This document shows positions 39,801 through 51,800 of a stretch of 64,000 bases of DNA, one piece after another; within the stretch, counting starts at the first letter, position 1, and the number at the start of each line of letters is the position of its first letter. A program made the position numbers and the translations under genes. Below the pieces are notes generated by a model that had not been told where the DNA came from, ran no database searches, and was given only the letters and a program-made list of their open reading frames with translations. Location: positions 1,033,601 through 1,097,600 of the forward strand of contig NW_019774069.1 in assembly GCF_001039355.2 (NCBI RefSeq), read 5' to 3'. This DNA is from Lingula anatina (lineage: Eukaryota > Brachiopoda > Lingulata > Lingulida > Lingulidae).

Positions 39801-42800
39801 GGTTTATTCCTGACACAACAGTTTCATTGTAGGATTTGTTTTTGTCTTCACTTCTTGCACAGAAGACATGATCTGAATTAAAAATTGATTTGTGATGATA
39901 TTTCATGCTTTGTTTTCAAGAAAAAAAAACTTGACATTATGTTTTAGGAGACGACACATCAAGATTCGTGAAGCAGATTCATGGTAAAAATGAGTGGTGT
40001 TATGCTTGGCAGATTCCAATAGTTTTACATGTGAATTTACGTTGATAATACCAACAAATAACGATTTTTAGTTTGGGGTGCATTGTTTTATTAGAACTGT
40101 AGAAAAGTCTAACCAGCTTTGGGAACATGATTTCTGCTATTCTTTGAAAGAGAGGTTTTATTTATTGTATGTTGATTTGAGCATTCTACTTATTCTAATG
40201 GGTAACTCAAAATTGTATCAATTCAATATGCAAATGTAGACATTTAACCATCAAGAAGTATGTTAAAACCCATTAAACCTATTTTTATTTGGTTTCATCA
40301 GCTAATTTATTTATAACAAATAATCCTGCTGAATAGTGATATGGTATTTATTAACATGTACATGTAGCTTTCAGTAACCCTGTTATATGGATACACATGT
40401 ACATATGTGAATTACATCTTCAGAGCAATCCTCTGAAGCCTACAGTTATACAGCTGACTTGAACCCTAGATAGTTTCAAGCTCATTGATACTTCTCTTAT
40501 ATGATTTTTTGTCGATATAAAATTAAATAAGCATGGTTGTAAAAGCTACTACGGAAAAAGCTAGTTAAACTGTATGCCTGTCAAGTAACTTATGACATCT
40601 TTAGATTTGAATTTCAGTTAAAAGCAGCCTTGAAGCACTATTTTAAATTATATTGTCATATTTTCCTAAATTTTTTAAATCTTTTACATTCTTATTTCCA
40701 GGAGCATGGATTCTGATGTTTTTCAACCGAACCCTGCAGACACTCCCCCAGTGAGCACATCTAGTCGCAATAGTACCCCTGATGCAAAACAGTTCATCCG
40801 CCCCCAGCCTGAGAAGCCACGCCGTATCAGCACTGGGAGCATGAAGATAGAGGTCACTGGTGCTGAAGAAAAAACCGCAAGGTGATAAAGGAGGAAAATC
40901 TAAATTGCTGGGGAGCATCCTTGATGCAGCAGTTTATATTGATGGATACTTTTATGGATGCTGTATTTAGATAAATGAGAGAAAAAGTTTGCAGTCTTGA
41001 AAGGAAATCCTGTATATGCAGACTGAAACTTGAATGCATGATGAAACATCAGTGTGTTTGAAAAAGAATCAAGCTAAAAATATTTCTGCACGATTTAATA
41101 AGAATTATGATTTTTACAATAATAACATATTTGCTTGTGAAAAAAAGCTTAGCTCTAATGAGCAAAAATTTTATTTATTCAAATTTTTTTCTAATTTCCT
41201 AGAAGAGAAGGAAGACTCTTCCACGGACAGTGAGAAAGGCAGTACCCCCACCAGCACAGAGGTGACAGGACTTCTGTTTCCTCCCAAGAGAAAACTGGCT
41301 CCCATAGCCTCCTGTGAGACCTTGTCTGATTTTCCTGGTGCCCTGTCTCCAGTGTCACCCACTTCAATGACACGACTAAGGCTAGGACATTTCCCAGGAG
41401 AGTCATCATCAGACAGTTACACACTGCAGGTCCCTACTGATCCCAACCTGTCGCAGTCCTCAGATACATTAACAGGAGGACTAGACAATGTCTCTTCATG
41501 GTCTCATAGTACAAACTCGGGGACTCTGACCCCAGGTTCTAATGGGGACTCGCTCTCTGACAGCCCAACTAAACTAGGCTATAGTGCCTTTACCCCCATA
41601 CCACAGAGAACTCCTAATAGGATTGTGTCCATAAGCATTCCGGAAAGTTTCCGAATTAGTCGTTCAGACCAGAAGAGAAGGAAAAAGAAAAGGAGAAGGA
41701 GACTGGAGAAAAGATAGAGCAGCAACGTTCTCCTAGTGCAAGCCCTAAAATGGGTCGAAAACCATCCCCAGTTCGCAGTTCATCACCACTGTCAATTCCT
41801 CTTGCAACCATAGCAGCAGTGCTGCGTAGACCAACTTCTCCATTGAATGTACCACAAGCCAGTCCAAAATTGAGGCGATCCTCCTCCCCAGTCACTGGGG
41901 CATCCCCGCAGGCTACGTCTCCAGTTGCTAGCCCTAAATTGAAGAGAGCATCATCCCCCATCATCTATAGTTTCTCTTCCCCTAGTATTATATCTCCCCA
42001 AAAGCCAAAAGGTATGGTAATAAAAGAAAAATTATTCTGCATTTCATGTTATGCAGATTTGTATGCAACTCTAGATGAATATTTGTCTTTTCTCTTTGGA
42101 ATGGGACATTTCTTTCATCCAAAAGATATCTAATATATATAAAGCAACACCCTTATTTTTCTGACATGATTAAAGAAAAAACATTAACATTCTGGTCTGA
42201 TTAAGGGATGTTGAAGATTGGCTGATTCTTCTCACTTAGAACACTTTAATTGTGGCAGTGTAAATGTGTATGATATTATATATGCTGCAAGCCAAATTAA
42301 GGTGAGATGTCCTTATTTGTGTATTATAAGAAAAGGCTGAATGTTGGATGGTTATCATTTTTGATTTCATAGTTTTGTTGTTTGCAGCCAAGCTGGGCAG
42401 TGTGGACTCCACCCAGTCTGACAGTGGCGTGTGTCTGACCTCACCTCGCCACAGCTTGGTGACAATGGAGGGGTCCCCACCCTCGGCCAAGGCCGGCGCT
42501 GTTATCACCTCCTCCAGGCCTTCCAAGCGAAGGTACAGAGCCTGCTGGTAATGTCATGTGCTTTTGTCTTGTATCTCTATGGAAACAAGCTTCATTCTGA
42601 ACTTTGGGGAAGTGCCAGGATGCTTTAGCATGTGCTTTTCTTGGTGGTCTGTTATAGTACTACTATTACGATAACAATTGCTGTGTGGTGCTATACTTGT
42701 GATTCAGGTTGTTTGAGCCTTCTTATTTGCATGGCTGTATGAAGTGGACTATATCACAAGTGCCCATCTATCTTGGGCTCCAAAAGCTTTTCAAACTATA

Positions 42801-45800
42801 GCTCCTGGTGGGGATTATATTATATGTAGAAGCATCACTTTCAGAAGTTGTGAGATATAATATTCTGGCACTTTCTCTGGTAACCTCCCAGGAAAGATAA
42901 GGTTGTGTTTACAGATGTTTTATCATTTAATTAATCTTTGATATCTGTATTAGTATTGGAGTGAATGTGTTATATGGGCTGCAATAGTATTTCTGAATCA
43001 TTAAAAGATAACATAATTCCTGTTAATATCAATGATGTAGTAATTTACATTTTGTGCATCATACACATTTGCCTGAGATGAAGTAACAAAAACTGTATTC
43101 ATTTTATTGTCCTGTTTAATATGTAGCTTTACTATTCTTCACTGTTGTAGATTTGTATAAAAGATATATACGTTGAAACATGTTTCTTCAGGGGTTTGCT
43201 TATTGGTGATGGAAATTTATATATATATAACTAGCTGTTAGCATGAACAGGGTTTTGTCAGGGTTGTCAACTCTACATATTTACATGAACACTGCAGGTT
43301 ATGGATTTTTGACTCTCTAGGTTTCTAATAAAATGATAAACAATAATCTGTGTAAATTGATAACTATGTTGTTGGCAACTCTGCAGATTTTCTTCTTCAA
43401 ATTCACAACTTGTGTTTGATTTTTATTTTCATTGTACGAAGGCAGTACCAGTTTGAAATCCTTTCTTTGCTGTGTATTTTGCTTTTGTACTAGCCATGTC
43501 TCATGTCATAAATTTATAAAATCACTTCTTAGTAAGTAGCAATTCAGTTGCTTTGACAAATACATTATTTATTAAATGTTTTAAGTTTTAGAATAGATAT
43601 TAAAGCACAGTATTCTTTTACTAAACAGTTACCTTTTCAAATTTATTTTAATTCAAGACTGTAAATGAAAGTCATATTTAGTATTATGCAGGTCTACATT
43701 ATATAAAATAGGTCTAGTTCATCAGCTGCCACCACTGCATTTGCGGCAGCCACAGCAGGAGTGGCTAACACAAACTCTGAGAATCAGAACCACCACCCCA
43801 AGGGCATTAATAGGTACCACAGTGCAGGTAAGCTAGCAGTATTTGCTTAAGGTCATACTTTTGTTATGAAATGCTGTAGGTATCAGGTATGTATATGTTC
43901 ACTGTCATCTGCTGAAAAATTGGGATTTTTTTAGCAATTATCTCATCCAATTCGTTATGTCTGTAAAATGTATGTGAACATAGGTATTCTAATATATTGG
44001 ATAGAAGAAAATATTTGATGTATTTTATGTCAGAGTTTGGTCTGGTGAATCTCAAACTGCTGTGAAGAATTCTAGATTGAAATTGATGGAGAAAAAATTG
44101 AAGTGAACTCCTGGCTGTTATACCCTGGTATGCCTTTTAAAGACATGTTTACGTGTATCAAGAATAATATTTACCCATGAGAACCTCTCTCATTGTTCAC
44201 AGTAAACAGGGACCCTATGGAACATAAATGTGGAGGTGTATTTACCAACAAATTGGTTGTTTTGTGTACTGGTCTATGAAAACTTTGGATAAAGAAATGG
44301 CATGAGTGATGTGCCCTTTCTTGACACTGCAGTGTGTTTAGACACAGACTTCAGCTGGACTGAGAGTTAAAGCCATCCAAGTAATTTACAAGTAATTTAG
44401 TAGAGGTGCTTTAAGATTTCATTTATTTTAAAATGGCTTATGCAGAAAGACACATAACATCTTCTGCCACACAGCCACAATACATTGTGATTAAAACATA
44501 GAAGCACTGCCTTGGACTGTGAAATCGAAGGTGAAGTGATTTGGTTTTCTGATGTTTTGGTCCCAAACTGTCAGAATAAAAAGTCTTAAGTCTGTGTCTT
44601 AAAACCTTATTAAAACAATCCTGTTTGAACACACATTGATAATTATAGTGTATTCAATTTGTTGCAAGTTCAGAACAAAGTAATGCTCTGTTTTATTGTG
44701 TTATATATTGTCAACTTTACCTGCATGCATGTCATGTGACATGATAGTATGTGAGTTCTTTGCATACAATGCCACTGTTCTTTACGGCCATGTCTGGTAA
44801 ATCTATGCTGGTATATGTATTTTCACTTCACATTCTTTATGCTACAAATTTGCTGCTGCTACCAGTACTTAGGCTTAAACAATGTGTTCTCATAGACTGA
44901 TTTAACTTAGAACTATCCAGCAGTTTTATTAAAAATTGTTTTATCTCATATTTCTGGCAGCATCATATGTAATGAAATAGAACATCTGTCTTGATTTAAT
45001 TTTACCCAGAGTCTTACCATGTTGAGCAGAATCTGCCTCTCTTCTAATCTACAAGCCTACTGAAAACTTTACTCTCTATTTAGTGTTGTCCTCAGATTAA
45101 GGAAAGAGGGGTTTTTTAAAAGTCAAAACCAGGTTTAGGAGTCAAATTAATATATCATTAAAATACATTTTAATATTTTCAAAACGTGGTATAAAATGCC
45201 TAATGTCTACTTCACCTTGGACATTTAAAGCACAGTTTTCCAAATAGTTCAATTTTGACTTGGAATGAATGTAGGATTAGTTAACCTTCTATTGAAACTT
45301 GAAAGAATGAGCCTTTTTTCATAATCTTGAATTTAGATGATTTTAAGGCCCATAAATTTAGAATATTTTAACTGTAGTGGCATGTCTAAGTCACATTATG
45401 CTAATCAATCACATAAGTCATCTTATTTTGATACCAAAAATTGTCTTTACATCAGTGTGGCTGCATTTAACATTCCGTATTTCAAGGCTTTATTCCAGTG
45501 ATTTGCTGTGACTGATAACTGGCAAGAGAACACTACTCCACGCAAAATCTGTGTCCTTTTGACAGAAATCTTGGCTCAAATTTTGCATAGTATTTTCCCA
45601 CCTAAAAAGCAGCCTATTCTTCCAATTTTTATTCTCTTCTTTATCCCATTTGTGTCCTGTATGTGACCTTCCTAGTATGAGTATGTTGCTTATTCCCTAT
45701 ACTAGTGTGGGCCAATGGGATCCCTGGTATGAGCCCAGCACACCCAACCAGAAGGATGAACAGATATCACAGTTTCACTGGTGAGTCAGCCATGTGACCA

Positions 45801-48800
45801 GCTGCTTTATCATGTGACTCGATGGGCTTTGCTTGATGTGATGAAATCTTCCCTGTGTGCTTTTGATGGAGTTCTTGTTTTGAATTGTTTTCAGATACTT
45901 TTCTTTCTTATTTGCTCATTATTGATAGGAATTTTCAGGCAAATTGTTTGTTTCTTTTGACATTACAATTATTGTATACATGTAGCTGTTTACATAGACT
46001 GTATACAATATACATTACAGTCAGCAATTATTTTTTAGTTCTAATGCTATTAATTTACTGCATTATTGTTAGAGTTTTTACCATTGAATAATCATATTAG
46101 CAAACCAGACTGTTTGTCCTTTAACATATCTGTCCATTTTCTGTGTAGTTGTGAGGGGAAATTCTGTACTATTCTATTCTGCTGTATATGCATATGAAAA
46201 TTGTTTTGAGATACTACAGTTAATATATTTTTAAAAAATTAATAAACACATGTTGATAAGGGTGGTTTGGTTGTATTTGATGGAATATAGTAGCTGTAAG
46301 TGTTTTATTACTTTATTGTTTGCTATCTATTCTGTGATAAATTGAAAGAATATTATTTGTAGAGATTTGCTTACTAATGTGGAGTCCAAATAATTTCTTA
46401 CTTGAATTGAACTGCCAGCTGTCTGTGTTGGTCGTTGTTGCCTATATAGAAATAATACTTATTTGTTATCTAGTCATTCATGTGGGTGGTTTACAGATGG
46501 TCATATCTTGGATTTATTTTATTTCCTATTCTTATATGATCCTTTCATATTTGTGCTTCTGTTTGATATCTCAAAAAATAGTTAAGTTGTATTCATAACA
46601 GACATGCACAATTTCATCCTGTCAGTTTAATAAGTATGTTTATAAAGTCTTTTTTTTTTTTTTGGGGGGGGGGGGGGGGGTGGTGAAATAACAAAACATA
46701 ATTATAATGAATCTTTCTTATTTCACAAGACATGGGTTTTACTTAATCTTTGACTTGTTGATTTACAGGTGTAGAGGCACATGGATGATGTTTCATTTTG
46801 TATGTTTTAGAGAGCTTACCATTGAAGCTGTTTCTTTTATGTTGATAAATGCTGCTTTTTATTCCAATAGAGAAAATGTATTGTAGGAAGCTCCTGATGG
46901 TAAAAACAAGATGAGCTATGTAGATTATAACATACTGTCCTGATTACAATGGGTTGGCATTTGTAAATCTTCTCTTTTGTTCCTGGGCACTAAATTGACA
47001 TCAGTGCTCTCTCTTTGTATCTTATGTGCTGCTGAAAGCATCTAGGTTTGTCTCTGACCTGTTGACACCAGTTGATGCCAAAACTATCTCCCAAACTCTT
47101 CATTTGAAAGATTCTGTTCCCCTAATTTTATTATTTTGTAGTAAATTCATGTTTATTTTTCAGTGTAATCCAAAATAATCCAAAATAAAAAGACCACATT
47201 GGAATTATAGAAATAAGGTTTAACCCACTTACCACAGCTTTTTTTCCATTTCCCACAAAATTGTGGGACTGCAATAAGCATTTGCATCATACACTGTGAA
47301 AAAAATTAAGAGATACCTTTGTTTAAACAAAGCCCTGCTTAGTAGCTATGTATTATCTTATCATGGGTATTTCAAACAAAATAATCCAAAATATCGTATC
47401 CTATCCCTTTTCTTGTGTGTCTTATTATGGAAAAAATACCCCTGCAGTAAATGTTCTCAGAAACTAAATAGATGCTAACAAGAGGTACATGTACAAGGAA
47501 GACCCAGCTTTTACATACAAAATTGGGCATTGCGTATGTTCCTTTCCTTTGCCTTAATAATGTGTACATTGCTGATGGTAATCAAGCCAGTATCAAAGCT
47601 GCAATATACTGTATTTAAAGGTAATATGACTAAAGGTGCAGAAAGTTGCTTGTAGTATAAAGTATGTTACTGTGCAGGTGGCAAAATTGATTGCAATGCT
47701 GACTAGTTTGAGGCAGATTTGGACCTTTCAGCCTTGGGTAACTAAAATTATCTGATGGTGTTTTTATATATTGTTCCTCCAGGAGCCGGTGACCTTAAAC
47801 CATATAATGTGAACAAGAAGAGGGAGTCTGTCATAAGCACGGCAGCAACCATGAGAGTACTTAATGTACTGAGACACTGGGTCTCAAAACATTCTCAGGT
47901 AAAACCCCTGCTACCTCACTCTCTTCAGGCTCATTCTGTTGCTATTGCCTATAATACTATATACATGTAGCATTTTGTATGATTACATTATTTAAATCTA
48001 GGGAGTTTATCTAACCCATTTAATGTTTCTTCCTCTGTCACTGTAATGGAATTAAGTCATGTGCCCAGTGGTTTGGTTTTTAGAAATCTCAAGGGCATGA
48101 TCTGCTGAAATATTAGTATTATGGTAATAAGTATAGTCTTACTATAAATGCTCCTTAAATCTATCTGTTAAGACATCCAGGTTAAGATCTTAGCTCTCCA
48201 AATACATACATTTTTTATAGATTGCTAATGCTCACCTTAGTCATCTGCCAAATAATGTGCCGGACTTAATGTTGTTCTCCCTACAGTACTGCATTTATGC
48301 ATTTTTTTTTTAATTAAAGTTAATTTTTTTGCATTAAAAAATTTCATCTTGTCTATATTCATGATTATAGGAAAACTTTCTTTATTATATATAATTTTGA
48401 TACAATCTGTATCCCTATCTTGCAATTTTAGGACTTTGAAACAGACCCTAAGCTGAAAGCAGAAGTGAAGGATCTCCTGGAAGAGATGGTGTGTAACACT
48501 AACCTCCTCCCAGCTGAGCACAAGGCAGCAGCTAGTATTTTGCGTACAATGGCCAAGGAGGAGTCAGCTAACACATACAGGGTAGACCTGGTGGCTGTGC
48601 TGTCTCCACCACTGGTAAGAGTCAGGGACCAGGGGAGCTATGGATGTTTTATCACTTGAAATCATCATTGGGTGCCATCCACTCACTTGAAATAGAATCA
48701 ACTAAAGCTAGTAAAAAAACAGATGACAAAGACATACAAAATCAGTCTTAGACATTTTTGAATGCCATCACTCTAAAATATGGGAAAATAGTGTATTTTA

Positions 48801-51800
48801 GCATGAATATTGATAGATTGATAATTAATGATGTTTATAATTATTAGAATATATCAGGTTATTCTTTATGCAAGTAAAGGGCACACATAGACATTCATGC
48901 AGTTTTAACTGCATTTTTGAAGTTCTGCTATTGAATGTTTTCCGTGTAGAAACCCTCCAAGGACACATTTGACACCCTGTCTGCCTTGGACATAGCTGAG
49001 CAGCTGACATACCTGGACCACCACATCTTCATGGCTATAAGGAGCGAGTAAGTCAGGCTATTGAAACACAGACATTATGCATAGTGAGGCTAAGATATTT
49101 TAATCAGAATAGATGGAATTTGAAGATGAAGAAATAAAGTCACAAGTTAGTTTGGGAGGAAGAGTCCAATAAAGGGGATCCAGTAGGAACCTGAATCGGA
49201 AATCAACGCTAATATAAGTAATGCTAAGTAAGTAAGTAAGTAAATAAAAATAGTGCCTCTGAAAACATTATAATACTTTTTTTAATTTTATTTTATTTTG
49301 AATATGTAGGGAATTACTATGTCAAGCCTGGATGAAGCCAGACAAGGCAGAGAAGGCTCCCCATGTTCTCATGGTCAGCAAGAGATTCAACGAGGTATCT
49401 TGAATGAACCATAGATATATTTTATATTCTCACATGGATTTTTTTTTTTTTTTTTTTGCTGTTGTTTTGTTTCAGTTCAAAATTTGGTGTTCAAAGAGAT
49501 ACTAATCATCTTACTACTTCTTTTAAACTATTTCAAGAATTGATCCTCAAAGTAGCAATATCTTGATTTGTTTTATTTCTGTAAACATTGTTTTCACTGC
49601 ATTCTAAAAGGAAACATTTTTCTTTTAGGTCAGCAGATTGGTTGTTTCAGAGATTGTCCGCCGGCCAAATTTTCAGGAGCGCATTGCTTGCATCGAGAAA
49701 TGGGCAGCTATTGCTGACATATGTCGCTGTCTGCACAATTACAACGGTGTGTTACAAATATGTGCTGCATTTGTCAATAGCTCAGTTTATAGGCTGAAGA
49801 AAACATGGGATAAATTATCTAAACAGGTATGGAATATGCTGTCAGTTTGATAGTGTTGCCAAATTTGTTCTGTTAATTATGTGCAATAATTTTACTTTGA
49901 CACGTTCAGTATTTCTTGATGAAAGAGATATTTCTTATTTTTAAGCACACACATATATGATTTTTTTTTTTAATAAATATTAAAAATGAGCAAGAATTGT
50001 ATTGACTAACAGCTACATCTTACCATTTTTAGAGAGCTTTTTAAACTGAAACTATTTTCCAATAACCACAACTCAGACATATTCTAAAGTAACTTTCCTT
50101 CAAAGTCTAGTGAAATTCACATCTATTTCAGACCAAGCAGATGATAGAAAAGCTCCAGCAGTTGGTCTCATCTGATGGCAGGTTTAAGAATATGCGGGAT
50201 GCCCTCCACAGGTACATACACAATACTTTCTTAACAGTGGGCGTACTTTATTGCTAAGGCATGACTTAATTTTTGCACACTTAAGTGCCCAACTAGTTCT
50301 GCATTTAATTCAAACCTAGAAGAATTGTATTTCTAAAGAAGATGAGACATACTGTTTTTTTTGTTTGAAATCATGAAGCTTCAATGAATCCTTGATAGGC
50401 TTTTTACTAAGCCATATGTTCAGTCTTTATGGGGAATTATGATAAATTGGCACAATTTCATTGAAGTAATTTCAAGGGTTATTACTGTTACAGTAGCTTA
50501 ATAGCTGCCCAGTTTCAGATATTAGTTGAAATGTCAAAATAAAGGTTTATAATTTTTCTGGCATATAAAGACAGTTTTTTATCTTCTCATAATTTGACAA
50601 AATTCAGTAAAACCATTTGATATTATGATTGAAGTTTTTTAGAGATTTCACTATAGTAATGAATATAAATGATCTTTCATTACTTTCAGTTTTTTTTTTC
50701 CCAATAGTTTTATCGTGAACTTGAAATGTTAAAATTTCAGCTTACCAATGGAATGGTTGAAAGTGACTACAACTTTCGTCTTCCTTATGAACTGTCTTCC
50801 AAATACTTGTACATACCATAAGTTCTACAGTTTGTTTTGTGACATTTGTAGTTGCAGTGTCTTTGTGCATGTAGTGAAATGGGCAGTAGGGATGCAGTTT
50901 ATGCAAAATATAAGTTCTTATTAGATGAGTGCATTTGTATTGCTGTCCCTCATGACAATATATACATTTCAAAGTAAAAAAAAAATGGTGGACAATTTTG
51001 TGTCTGAGAAAGTAATAGTTTCTAAAGAAAAAATATTTAAAGATAAACTTTAAAGATAAACTACAGACAATGAAAACCAAAACTTTAAAGATAAACTACA
51101 TACAGACAATGAAAACCCTATTTTATGTATGTATTTATCTAACAGGATAACTATTATCAACCAAAAGTATATGTTATTTACATGATATGTTCTTGAATTT
51201 CAACAGCAACTTCCACTTAGGGATATATTACCTTTTTGTTTTTTATGTGAAAATGAAATTTTTGTGTGTCTTTTGTGACTCCCTTGTATGCTGTGAATTA
51301 GATATTTACATTTATATTGCCTACTAGTAGTTGTGTGTATAATTTGTCCAACTGATTTATCAAATTTCAAGAAGACTGTTTGCCATTGTTGTAGAAAAAC
51401 TTAGATCCAGATTTAATTGCTAATAACATTTTCCTTGACAGACATACTTATTCTCAAAAATATTCAATTTAATGTGCAGGTGCTTCAATTTACCCCTAAA
51501 TTGTTCCTTGGAAATTCATTATGGCTAGTCCATGTTATGGCAAAAACTTAGTGTATAGACCTTGGCCAGGCTAGTAGTTAGAAAGAGTGAAGTGTGAAAA
51601 GATAAAAAAGCTTGAAATATGTTGATTTTACTGCATTTTATATTCAGGTTTTACACAGTTTGTGCAGTAGGCAGATATTTAGCTTGAATGCACTAAGCCT
51701 TGAGGAGATACATGTATTGTGCAATCATATAAATGAAAGAAGTAGCCTTTAGAAGTAGATTATGCACTTTTAGTAATATATAAGACTTGTTTACATCTTT

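Larger units (their letters stand above)
43828..47782 (+). other. Introns flanking cassette 19a (4 kb)
   Basis: Apart from cassette exon 19a (45706-45780), this is AT-rich non-coding sequence. A T14 run immediately followed by a G17 run lies at 46650-46680. No transposon or second gene was recognised. Confidence 0.8.

Noticed and set aside
41034-41202. Upstream extension of the exon 17 open frame, with a Met at 41034
   Set aside because: The peptide is Asn/Lys-rich intron translation. A strong TTTTCTAATTTCCTAG acceptor at 41202 marks the exon start.
41670-41717. Polybasic C-terminus ([14 protein letters not shown]) as a real short RasGRF isoform
   Set aside because: It arises just where the frame breaks in a purine tract, and good coding sequence continues in the other frame, so an indel is the simpler explanation. 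It is kept only as an alternative in the findings.
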